From NCBI GenBank assembly GCA_020629735.1, contig JAHDCT010000009.1, positions 1 to 18,946 of the forward strand: a stretch of DNA of 18,946 nucleotides, read 5' to 3'. Below the pieces are notes generated by a model, which made no database searches, was not told the origin of the DNA, and was given only the letters and a program-made list of their open reading frames with translations. Position numbers and translations under genes: made by a program. Below, one piece after another: positions 1-8,980 of this stretch (position 1 is the first letter of the stretch; each line of letters opens with the position of its first letter). The DNA comes from a bacterium. Lineage in GTDB: Bacteria; Patescibacteriota; Gracilibacteria; Absconditabacterales; Absconditicoccaceae.

Positions 1-665
1 TACATATAGAACCCAATCGAAAAAAAGTGATCAATGAAAAGCTCTGAGAAGAGCATCTTTGGGAGATGGAAAATAAATTAAACGAACGTAAGAAGGTTGA
101 GAAAATATATCCACCAGAAAATCATATTTTCGAGGTGTATAATCGTCTTCCTGAAAACGAAATTAATGAGATAAAAGTAGTGATCTTAGGACAAGATCCT
201 TATCATGGGGAGTGACAAGCTCATGGTCTTTCATTTAGTGTTCCAGATGGAGTAAAGCTCCCACCATCTTTGAAGAACATAAAAAAAGAAGTAAAAGACG
301 ATGTAGGGTGAAAAATGAATGAATCTGGTGATTTGACAGAATGGGTGAACCAATGAGTATTCTTATTAAATTCAGTATTAACAGTCGCTCATTGAAATCC
401 TTGATCTCATGCAAAGCTTGGTCGGCAGGAAGTAACTGACGTAACGATACAACATATTTCTGATAAGAATAGTGCCTGTGTCTTTCTTCTTTGGTGATCG
501 TATGCTCAAAAAAAAGCAGTACTTGTAGATAAAAGAAAGCATCTTATTATATCTTCTCCACACCCATCTCCCTTATCAGCATATAGGTGATTTTTTTGAT
601 CAAAACCCTTTTCAACAGCGAATAAATTCCTGCTATCGCATTGAAAAACGCAAGTAGATTGGTAG
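1..665 (+). CDS. ung: Uracil-DNA glycosylase, family 1 (5' partial)
   Basis: Removes uracil from DNA by cleaving the N-glycosidic bond, the first step of base-excision repair. The frame is open from base 3 to the TAG at 663-665. The water-activating motif GQDPYHG is encoded at 189-209 (catalytic Asp codon 195-197), and the HPSPLS minor-groove/catalytic His motif starts at 561. Between them lies a VFLLW strand. UGA codons fall at conserved glycines, for example the one in the family's RGFFG motif after HPSPLS. The CGG at 423-425 falls on the Trp of the family's G-W-x-x-(V/F)-T-D motif. The first readable residues match the region just before the family's IYPP motif, so only a few dozen N-terminal residues are probably missing. 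No credible start codon lies in the window. The next gene follows after 29 bases. Confidence 0.95.
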
Positions 666-694
666 AATGTCGTCATTGTATTTGATAGTAGTAC

Positions 695-1585
695 ATGAAT
701 CCAAATTGCACAACAGCCATGTATTGAGTATTTGTTGTAAGTTTCTTAGCTTGCTGCTTTTTTTTCGTTGATACAACAACGTACGCATTTACTATATACC
801 AACCAACGCCTAAGGATGTTGAAATTAGTGAGGAGTTGAATGAAAGAATTGATGATCTCCTTATAGGTCAGGAAGAAAAAGCATGAGAATACCATGATAA
901 GCTTTTGCGTATGTATAACACAAGAATTGCACGTGATGGAGAAACGTGGAGGATGTATATTCTTTCTAACCTAATTGACCACATAAACTCTCATTACCTT
1001 TCTGATATTGAAAAGTTAGATTTTATTTCTGATGATTCAGTAACCAAATTTGTTTCCAGAAATGTCCCTTATAATGATCCATGATATGTACCTAAAGATC
1101 TAGTAAGATTATACGATTCATCAACAGTTCTGATTGCTCATGGAACTTCTTCTGCCGAATGACCATTTCATCTTATCCGTAGGGATATTTATGATGCAAC
1201 AATTTTATTAAGTCAGGCATACGCTAAAAGGTTTAATGAGAGATTAAAAATTAATAGTGCATTTAGAAGTTTTGAAATGCAAAGAGATAATTATTCTGAG
1301 CAATGCAGGTTAAATAAAATTTGTGCTTATCCTGGGTTTTCAGAACATCAGTGAGGACTAACCATAGATATTTGAGGAATGCATGGTGAAAAATACCTAT
1401 GGATGAAAAAAAGCGCGCACAAGTTTTGATTTCATCAATCATATCAACATGGATATGAACACGATCATTATCATAAAGAACCTTGGCACCGAAGGTATGT
1501 GGATGAATCCTTTGCAACTGAATTGCACGAAACATGAATGACTTTTACTCAATGGTATGAAGAGAGGTTTGCGAGTAAGCAATAA
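695..1585 (+). CDS. VanY-type D-alanyl-D-alanine carboxypeptidase (peptidase M15B), exported
   Basis: Predicted zinc metallopeptidase that trims the terminal D-Ala of peptidoglycan stem peptides outside the membrane. It has 296 residues. Residues 9-31 are hydrophobic (signal peptide or anchor). The catalytic domain is in the last third: SEHQGG with zinc ligand His218, the TIDI segment with Asp225, and EPWH with His265. The codon after EPWH is CGA; read as Trp it gives EPWHWRYV, the usual family sequence. Eight in-frame UGA codons read as Gly, including one in SEHQGG. The middle region (about residues 40-180) is helical and not recognised. ATG 695 is the first start after an in-frame TAG; ATG 719 is an alternative. 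No Shine-Dalgarno sequence is visible. Stop is TAA. Function follows from the family; the exact substrate is inferred. Confidence 0.9.
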
Positions 1586-1640
1586 AGCAGGCTTATTCTG
1601 CTAGGATAAGTAGAATGATTATAGAGAGTGTGCATATATG

Positions 1641-1646
1641 TATAAT
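1641..1646 (+). promoter_or_regulatory. Possible -10 box upstream of the metallophosphoesterase gene
   Basis: A perfect TATAAT lies in the 87-base gap after the VanY-like gene. There is no convincing -35 hexamer 16-18 bases upstream. A transcript starting about 7 bases downstream would include the GAGGAG sequence before GTG 1673 but not the AGGTGAG before TTG 1661. Weak support on its own. Confidence 0.35.
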
Positions 1647-1672
1647 ACAAAGGTGAGATATTGAGGAGAGGA

Positions 1673-2590
1673 GTGCTTTTAGTACTATTTATTCTACCTA
1701 TGAGCTGGATTTTCCATGATATTGTTTTTTATGGAAGTTATGTTATAGCTGCTTATCTAGTATATACCTTTCTAAAGAAAGTTATCCGTTTTCAAATTCT
1801 ATGAATTATCTTTCGAGGATTCTTGGCTCTCGTATTTGTGCGAGCAAGGTTTTATGAACCATATAAAATTGTCGTAAAAGAAACGATGATTGACGTGTGA
1901 TTTAAAAAGAACGTTGTACTTATCGCAGATTTACATATTGGTGCATATAAGGGTGAGTCTTATGTACAAAAAATAGTGTGAAAGTTGAGAGAAATTAATG
2001 ATATCGATGCTATACTCATAGCTTGAGATCTAACATACAATCCAAAGAAAATTGATGCTGAGTCTCTCGAAAAAATATTTTCAGCATTTTCGCAGATTCA
2101 GATTCCAGTCTTTTTTGTGCTTGGAAATCATGATATTGAAAAGCCATGACCAGACCTAAGGAAAAATTTAGTAGATGCAATGACGAAAAACTGAGCAATC
2201 TTCTTGCATAATGATGTATATGCTCTGTGAAATGTGAACTTAGTAGGGTTGTGACCTCATTTATGAGGAGAAGATAGAGTGACCATATTAGATCAATTTT
2301 CAAAAGTAGATAATGTGCTAGTACTGACTCATAATCCAGATACGACAAGAGTCTATAAAGATCAAACTGCTGATGTAACTCTTGTATGACATACTCATTG
2401 TGGTCAAATTAGATTTCCATTTATACAGGATCTTATTCGTCCACATATTTACCCAGTAGTGGGGGATTTTGATTGTGGTTTGTATAAAGATTCAGCTTCC
2501 AGATTGTATATTACTCCATGATTATGAGAGGTGATTCTCCCTATGAGATTACTTAATCCACCGCAGATTGATATTTTACGTCTAAGATAG
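1673..2590 (+). CDS. Membrane-anchored calcineurin-like metallophosphoesterase
   Basis: Binuclear-metal phosphoesterase of the YaeI/YkuE-like type, anchored by an N-terminal hydrophobic region of about 60 residues with probably two membrane spans. The metal-binding motifs are in order: ADLHIG (Asp-x-His), AGDL, GNHD, LTHNPD and GHTHCGQ. UGA supplies the Gly in both AGDL and GHTH. The family usually has GHTHGGQ, so the Cys is a small deviation. Relatives act on phosphoesters, including lipid A precursors in some Gram-negatives, but the substrate here is unknown. The start is uncertain. GTG 1673 has a GAGGAG four bases upstream, one of very few SD-like sites in the window. TTG 1661 and ATG 1700 are alternatives. 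Stop TAG lies 3 bases before the rsmE start, so the two are probably co-transcribed. Confidence 0.85.
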
Positions 2591-2593
2591 AAA

Positions 2594-3310
2594 ATGCGTT
2601 TGTTTTATACCCAATACAAAGTTACAGATGGACATATCACATGCCATGAGCAGCGTGTTATTAAACATATGCACGTTTTAAGGATGAAGAAATGAGATAT
2701 GTGTCTGTTTCAGCAAGCGTGAACAAAAGAAAGATATCTTTGAGAAATTATAGAGTATAATAAAAAAGGAGTAGTAGCTAAAGTGAGAGAGCATATGTGA
2801 TGCCAAAGCGAGCAAAAAAGAAAAGTATCAATGATTATCGGTTTGCCAAACTCATTTGCGAAGTGTCAAATAATTGTCCAAAAGCTGTCTGAAATATGAG
2901 TTCATAAAATTATCTTTTGGAAGTCGGATCATTCTCAGTGATCAGATCTACATGAGAAAAAAAGAGAAAAATTATCAAAAATTGCACTCGAATCACTCGA
3001 GCAATGTAATGCTTGGGAGCTCACCCAAGTGAAATATACAAAGGGGCTAAAAGAAGTAGAGGAAGTAATGAAAAAAGCAGAACATATAGTTTTTGGTGAT
3101 ATGGAAGAATGATTGCCAAATATAGCGGAGCAAATTGATCTGCAAAAAGTAACTTCAGTGCTGTGAGTTATTTGACCAGAAGGCCATTTCTCTCCAGATG
3201 AACTTCGTATCCTAGGTGAGCTAGGAGCAAGAAAAGTAAGTCTTTGAGGGAATATATTAAGAACTGAGACAGCATCTATTGTAACCTCTCGGTGGCTGAT
3301 GCAAGGATAG
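2594..3310 (+). CDS. rsmE: 16S rRNA (uracil-1498-N3)-methyltransferase RsmE
   Basis: SAM-dependent SPOUT methyltransferase that methylates U1498 of 16S rRNA in assembled small subunits. At 238 residues it is close to the usual length. The N-terminal PUA-like RNA-binding part (about residues 1-70) is followed by the knotted SPOUT domain. The C-terminal signatures are clear: IGPEGHFSPDE (family GPEGGFS-x-x-E, with His in place of the second Gly) and LGGNILRTETA, the cofactor-binding knot. Several of these glycines are UGA codons (in VIG, LGG). The gene starts 3 bases after the phosphoesterase stop and is closed by a strong intrinsic terminator 19 bases after its TAG. Confidence 0.92.
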
Positions 3311-3328
3311 AAAAGTAAAAATAAAGAG

Positions 3329-3350
3329 CTTCCTAAAAGGAAGTTTTTTT
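3329..3350 (+). terminator. Intrinsic terminator after rsmE
   Basis: A perfect 6-bp stem CTTCCT/AGGAAG with a 3-base loop is followed at once by seven T residues (3344-3350). It ends the ung-to-rsmE gene run. Confidence 0.85.
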
Positions 3351-3422
3351 ATGTCCAGAAGTAAAGAGAAATACTGGTTTTATGCTTTTCTTGAGTTGAG
3401 AAAGAGAAGTACTTTTCTATAT

Positions 3423-3451
3423 TTGAAGAAGATTACAGGGAAACATAAAAT
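3423..3451 (+). promoter_or_regulatory. Sigma-70-type promoter for ileS
   Basis: TTGAAG at 3423-3428 and TAAAAT at 3446-3451 are separated by exactly 17 bases. The predicted transcription start is near 3458, giving a leader of about 22 bases before the ileS ATG. It lies between the rsmE terminator and ileS, as expected for a new transcription unit. The leader is far too short for a T-box riboswitch. Confidence 0.65.
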
Positions 3452-3479
3452 CTCACAATTACTTATCTTATTTTAGGCA

Positions 3480-6400
3480 ATGAATCAATTTGAACATTCA
3501 CAGGAAATTCTAAAATTTTGGAAAGAAACTGATGCATTCAAGAAATCAGTTGAAGAAAGATCTACATCGATGATGTGGAAGTTTTTTGATGGACCTCCCT
3601 TTACAAGCTGAGATCCTCACTACGGACATCTCTTACAGTCAACCGTAAAAGACATGATTCCAAGGTGGATGACTATGCGTGGATATAGAGTGCCTCGTGT
3701 TCGATGACGAGATTGTCATGGTATTCCTGCTGAAAATTTTGTGAATAAAAAGTTATGAATTACCAGCAAAAAGCAAGTTGAAGAAGAATTTTGATTACAA
3801 GAATACGTAGAAGAGTGTCGTACTATGGTAAATCAGGTAAATGATAACCGAACGTGGTTTGTTGATAACCTAGGTCGTTGGGTAGACATGGAATCTGCTT
3901 ACTTTACGATGAATAATGACTACATGGAGTCAGTAGTTCATCTATTTTCTGATTTGTATCACAAAAATCTTATTTACAAAGGGTTTAAGGTATTATGATA
4001 CTCATGGGCTTTATGAACCGCATTATCAAACTCTGAAATAGCTGAGTGATATAGAGATAGGCAAGACCCTGCAGTAACTGTAAGAATGACTATTAAAGAC
4101 GAAATTAAAGATGTAGCAGTATGAATCATCAAAAAAGACGAAAAGTTCCTTATGGTATATGATATTAGATCAGGTAAACGGTTTATGCCTTGAGGTAAAA
4201 AGGAATGAGATGAATCAATTTATGATGCCACAAAAAGAGAATTGGCAGAAGAAATCGGAATTACTATCGAAGAATCAAAGCATGTTTGATGAGTTAAAGT
4301 TGCCCATCATGGGACATTACGACAATTACAATATGTTAAAATAGAAAAGTATTCTTGAGAATTTGTAAATTTAGAGCCAGAAAAACAGGGAGCAATTGCT
4401 CGAGTTACGTGTACAGAAGATGAAGAAGGTAAAAAAGAAGTGCGTGTAGAGGTGATTGGAGAGGAATCAGCTAACGTTATTACAGATCAAGATCAAATTG
4501 CGCATGATTTTGCAGACCTGATGATTGTGCATTATAAAAAATATGAAAACCAAGATATGATGGATGCTCCATTTAATCTTTTTGCATGGACAACAACACC
4601 ATGGACGTTACCAAGTAATATGTTTGGAGCAGTAAATAAAGAAGTTACTTACGCAATTGTGTTTGATAAAGAAAACAAAGAATATGTGGTAATGTCTAAT
4701 CAGCTCGTTGAAAAATATTTCAAAGACGCAGAGCGTTATATGCACCTTTTCGATATGACCTGAGATCATTTCGTAGGGCTAAGCTACAAACCGTTTTTTG
4801 ATTATTACTATATGTCACCAAATATTGATAATGAGTATCATGATCAGGTTCATAAAATTCTCCATGCAGATTTTGTAACAGGAGATTCAGGAACAGGTAT
4901 TGCTCATGAAGCACCTGCGTTTTGAGAAGATGACTATTATCTAGTAACAAGTATTCTACCAAAAGACGAAGCAAAGAAATGGTTGTTTAATCCAGTGAAT
5001 GATCATGGTGAATTTACTCAGGAGGTGAGTGACTTTGCAGGGATGAATGTTATTGAAGCAAATAAATCTGTAATTGAAGCACTAAAAAAGTCATGAGTAT
5101 TAGCTAAACACGAAACCATACAACATAGTTATCCACATTGCCCTAGAACAAAAACTCCACTTATCTATAGGGCTCAAGAAAGTTGGTTTGTAAAAGAAGA
5201 CGAACTGAAAGCAAAAACAGTTCCTCTTACTGATGAGATTAATTTTGTACCGAAGAGTATTAAAAACAGGTTTGTAAACGGACTTGAATCTGCGCCAGAC
5301 TGGAATGTGAGTAGAAGTAGATTCCGAGGAGCCCCTTTACCAATCTGGGAAAATGAAGAAGGAACTGTAAGACAGGTACCAGGAAGTTTACAAGATATCT
5401 TTCAGCTCAATAGGAAGCAGAAGCAGTTGACCAAGGTTATTTTAATCAGAAACGGAGAAACTGACTTTGAACAGTCTTGAACGTATGACTGTGTACTATG
5501 AAATGAAGCAAAGTTAACAGCGTGAGGAAAAGATCAAGCAGAAAAAATATCAAAAGAGCTTGAGCAAGTTCATGTAGATCATATATATGCATCGCCATTG
5601 TACACCTGTATCGATACAGTAAGTCCTTTATGACTTCTTAAAGGCTTAGTAACGCATACGAGCGATGAGTTAAGGAACCCAGATTGTCAGAACTTACAAG
5701 GGAAAGAAGCCCAATACTCAGCATCATGTGAAACATGAGCCTCAGAAAAAAGAGATGATGTGCGTAAGAGAGTAGTTACATTTTTTAACGAACTCGTTCA
5801 AAAGCACGCTGGTGAAACAGTAGTGATAGCAGCCGATCGTGAAGTACTTTTCTTAATGAGAAAATACATCTATTCATGAGGACATAATAAAAAAGATTTT
5901 ATGCTGACTATTGATAACACGCAACCAGATTCACTCCCATATGAAATTGAGGTAGTACAAGCTGATTCATGACTCGTTCTAGATTTGCATAGACCATACA
6001 TCGACAAGATAAAGTTAAATGATCCAGAAAATGGTGAAGAACTAGTTAGAATACCAGATGTATTAGATTGTTGGTTTGAGTCAGGATCAATGCCGTATGG
6101 GCAAGATCATTACATGAAGAACGCAGCAGAACCTGTGGGAAGTTTTTCAACGACAGCAGATTTTATTGCAGAAGGGTTAGATCAAACAAGATGACGATTT
6201 AGATCATTACATGTACTTTGAGCCGCATATACTGATAATATTATTTACAAAAACGTAGTGGTAACATGAATGATTCTTGCAGAAGATGGGAAAAAAATGT
6301 CAAAGAGCGAAAAGAACTATCCAGATCCAAAATGATTGCTCACACAATATGGTGCTGATGCATTTAGACTCTATGTATTATGATCTCCAGTAGTAAGATC

Positions 6401-7442
6401 AGAGCCGCTTAGATTTAGTGAAAAATGAGTAGAGCAGGTATTAAAAGATTTCGTGATTCCATTACAAAATGTACGAAATTTCTTCAAAACCTATGCAGAA
6501 GTAGATAATCGAATAGCGCCGAAGTGAGAATTATACTTTATGCGTCATGCGAAAAAAGCAACTGATGAGTACAATGAAGACGCTTCGATAGCGCTAAGTG
6601 AAGAAGGAAGAGCTTCTCTCGAAGAACAGTCATTTAAAGAGAAAGTGATAAGAATTAATCCGCAAGTAATATATACGTCACCAAGTCCACGTTGAGTAGA
6701 AACTGCTGCCTGAGTACAGAAAGTATTAAAAGAAGCATATTGAAAGGACATAGAGATAAGAGAAGACGAGAGGCTATTGGTAACAAATGCAGATGGTATT
6801 TGATACTTTCTTCAAGAAATGGAAGGGAATGAAGAAAGAGTTTTATGTGTAACCCATCAACCGTGTATAGCAGCTGCTATGGAGTACATTCTATGACATG
6901 CAGCCACACGTGCAACCTACAATCAGGTAGTTAAACTGCCGGCTATAAAAATTTCTTCTGAGCTTGATCAATGGATTATATGAGAATTAGCAAAGACGAT
7001 TAATGAAGTGGATGAAAATCTCGAAGCATACCACATAGAAGGAGCGACGAAAGATCTCCAAAATCTTATGGAAAAAGTAACCAATCGATGGTTAAGAAGA
7101 AGCAGAAGAAGATTCTGGGCTGAATGAGTATCAGAAGATAAAAAAGCAGTATATCGGACGCTACGAGAAATTATCCTCAACTACCTTAAGTTGGCAGCTC
7201 CTTTTGCTCCTTTCGTAACAGAAGGAATCTATCAAGAAATGAAATCATTTGCTCTTCACATGCAGAAAGAAGATTCAATACATAGAACTTTCCGGCCACT
7301 ATGATGGGATATGTATAAAAACGAAGCGTTATCGGAAGAGATTACTCAGGTGAGAAAAATAATTAAGTGAGCTATGTATTTGAGAGCGAAGCATCAAACT
7401 AAAGTAAAACAACCACTGAAGGAACTTAAATTTAGTTTCTAA
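3480..7442 (+). CDS. ileS: Isoleucyl-tRNA synthetase with inserted Nudix and two histidine-phosphatase domains
   Basis: Charges tRNA-Ile with isoleucine and edits misacylated valine. It is a 1320-residue protein of the eukaryote-like IleRS class. Core in order: HYGH at 47-50 (class I HIGH); GWDCHG near 77; CP1 editing domain with WTTTPWTLPSN from 370 and HEAPAFGEDD from 476; DCWFESGS near 864; KMSKS 939-943; anticodon-binding helices from about 1162. Three insertions sit in variable loops. (a) Nudix domain about 212-305, complete Nudix box 238-261 with RELAEE. (b) Degenerate histidine phosphatase about 650-800, with RNGE at 657 where RHGE is expected and Asp786 at the second His position. (c) Intact SixA-like histidine phosphatase about 1017-1150, with RHA (His1023), SPSPRGVETA and VTHQP (His1126). 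The protein stops just after the QPL motif, so the usual C-terminal region of roughly 150-200 residues is absent. The frame is continuous throughout, with UGA=Gly and CGA/CGG=Trp in both core and inserts. No SD sequence. Confidence 0.95.
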
Positions 7443-7450
7443 GTAAAGGC

Positions 7451-7467
7451 ACTTATGTAAGTTTTTT
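7451..7467 (+). terminator. Weak possible terminator after ileS
   Basis: A short ACTT-ATGT-AAGT hairpin is followed by a run of T. The stem is only four A/T-rich pairs and the next gene begins 18 bases later, so read-through into the transporter gene is likely. Confidence 0.3.
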
Positions 7468-7484
7468 AGTTCTCAAGACGTTTT

Positions 7485-8420
7485 ATGAATCGCACGTGGT
7501 GAATCGCTGCAATTATGACATCAATTGTATTTGGAGCGACCTATTCTATCTTTAGTAAATTCTTGTTACAGTGGACAATACCTGAAACAGTTATTCTTTT
7601 CTCACAAGTTTTTGCGGTTTTAGCAGCAATAGTTTTCTTTTGACTTTTTCCTGAAGTAAGACGTATATATACATTTCCAAATAAAAAAATTGCCATTATG
7701 ATGTTAGTAGCCATTTTTTCAGGAGTATTAACTCCTTTGTTATATATGAAATGATTGAGCGAGACATTAGCCACTAATGCAATAGTAACATCAAGAATGT
7801 CATCGATTTTTATGTGAATTATTTGATTTCTACGAATTTGAGAGCGTATAACATGGAATTGGGTTATGGGAACCACCTTAATGTTCTTCTGAATTATTTA
7901 TATTACAACGATTTGATTTGTAGAAGGTTTTTCAGTTGATATATGAGTTGCATTAGTTTGTATAGCAGCATTATGTTCTGCTATAGGTCACTCAATATTT
8001 AAAAAGTATCTTTCAGATATAGAAGTAGAATTAGCCATTTTCCTAAGGAATGGTTTGTGAGTTATTGTGTTCTTGTTTGTCGTACCTCGAATGATGTGAG
8101 TCGAGCATAATCTAGGAGTCTGATTACAACCAGATATTTGGATATATTTCTTATGACTAGCATTGATACCAGTATTCTTTTCACAGTATCTACGGTATTC
8201 ATGATTACAACATGTTCCGGCGTCATTAGCTGGATGTTTAAGTTTGCTCTCGCCTTTATTTTGAATAATGTATGCATATGTGTTTCTTTCTGAGCCACTA
8301 TGATGGCATCATATGCGAGGAACGCTTTGTTTGCTTTGAGGAGTAGCAATAACCATGACTAAATTTCCTGACCAAAATACATTAAAGAAATTATTGATAC
8401 GAAAGTCACAAAAAGTGTAA
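7485..8420 (+). CDS. EamA-family (DMT superfamily) membrane transporter
   Basis: Predicted ten-span inner-membrane transporter of the drug/metabolite superfamily, 311 residues. It shows the two-repeat EamA layout. The first half ends in the signature LWIGERIT (CGA as Trp, UGA as Gly; family E-R near the end of each repeat). The second half ends in YVFLSEPLGWHH, with the matching Glu. Many membrane glycines are UGA codons. Most family members export or import small metabolites such as amino acids; the substrate cannot be inferred here. For a reduced parasitic or predatory lifestyle, amino-acid or nucleotide uptake would be plausible but is only inference. ATG start, no SD, TAA stop. It follows ileS by 42 bases and precedes a small anchored protein by 12 bases. 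Confidence 0.85.
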
Positions 8421-8432
8421 TTTATCCCTTAT

Positions 8433-8939
8433 ATGAAAATCACTATGGATAGGAAAATGGTAATGATAGGTATATGAGTTCTGTTTTTTGGAATTGTCCT
8501 AGGAATGTTTATCAGTAAAGCAAAAAAAGAAGTAATTAATGACAATCAATGAGCGTTTTCGACGCAGTCCTTTTGAGGTGAGTCATGAACATATATTGCT
8601 TGCCCACGAGAAGAAGTTCTTTTTGAAGAAGGGGAAATTACTATTAAAAGTCCTTTCGTTGAAAAAATGTATCCTGTTGTCTCATTTCAAAAGAACTTTC
8701 TTGTAGAGAACTTCGATCAACGCGGATCAATTACAGCAAGAGATAATCAACAATGGACTGCCCAGTTTGATATGCAAGCAACAAATATTGTAGCAAAAAA
8801 AGATCAAGGAAAATGAGTATACTGTGATTATATTGATAATGAGGTATCTCTCGTATCATTGTATCCAGATAAAAGGTTACTTTCTTGAGAGTGTGAAGCA
8901 ATAAATGATATTGAAAAAATATGATTTATCTGCAAATAA
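8433..8939 (+). CDS. Hypothetical small membrane-anchored protein
   Basis: Not recognised. It has 168 residues with one N-terminal membrane segment at about residues 9-27 (rich in Ile, Leu, Val, Phe and Gly), preceded by Lys/Arg, so the remainder should be outside the membrane. The exported part has four cysteines (in ACPREE, VYCDY, GECE and at the C-terminus FICK), which could form two disulfides. The predicted fold is mostly beta. Six or more UGA codons interrupt it under the standard code. It starts 12 bases after the transporter stop and is probably co-transcribed with it. It ends 41 bases from the convergent DUF389 gene. No SD sequence. Confidence 0.7.
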
Positions 8940-8980
8940 ATCTATTTAATAACATAGTTGAATAAAGTCGCGAGTTTACC

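Noticed and set aside
1586..1602. AGCAG/CTGCT hairpin after the VanY-like gene as a terminator
   Set aside because: Only five pairs and no T tract follows.
3351..3479. T-box riboswitch controlling ileS
   Set aside because: The promoter at 3423-3451 leaves a leader of only about 22 bases, and no T-box sequence or specifier stem is present.
4159..4344. Separate 61-codon plus-strand ORF overlapping ileS
   Set aside because: It is in another frame inside the Nudix insert of ileS, whose frame is continuous once UGA is read as Gly and which matches a known family.
3480..7442. ileS broken by many stops, i.e. a pseudogene
   Set aside because: All apparent stops are UGA at Gly positions; no UAA or UAG interrupts the frame and motifs are intact.
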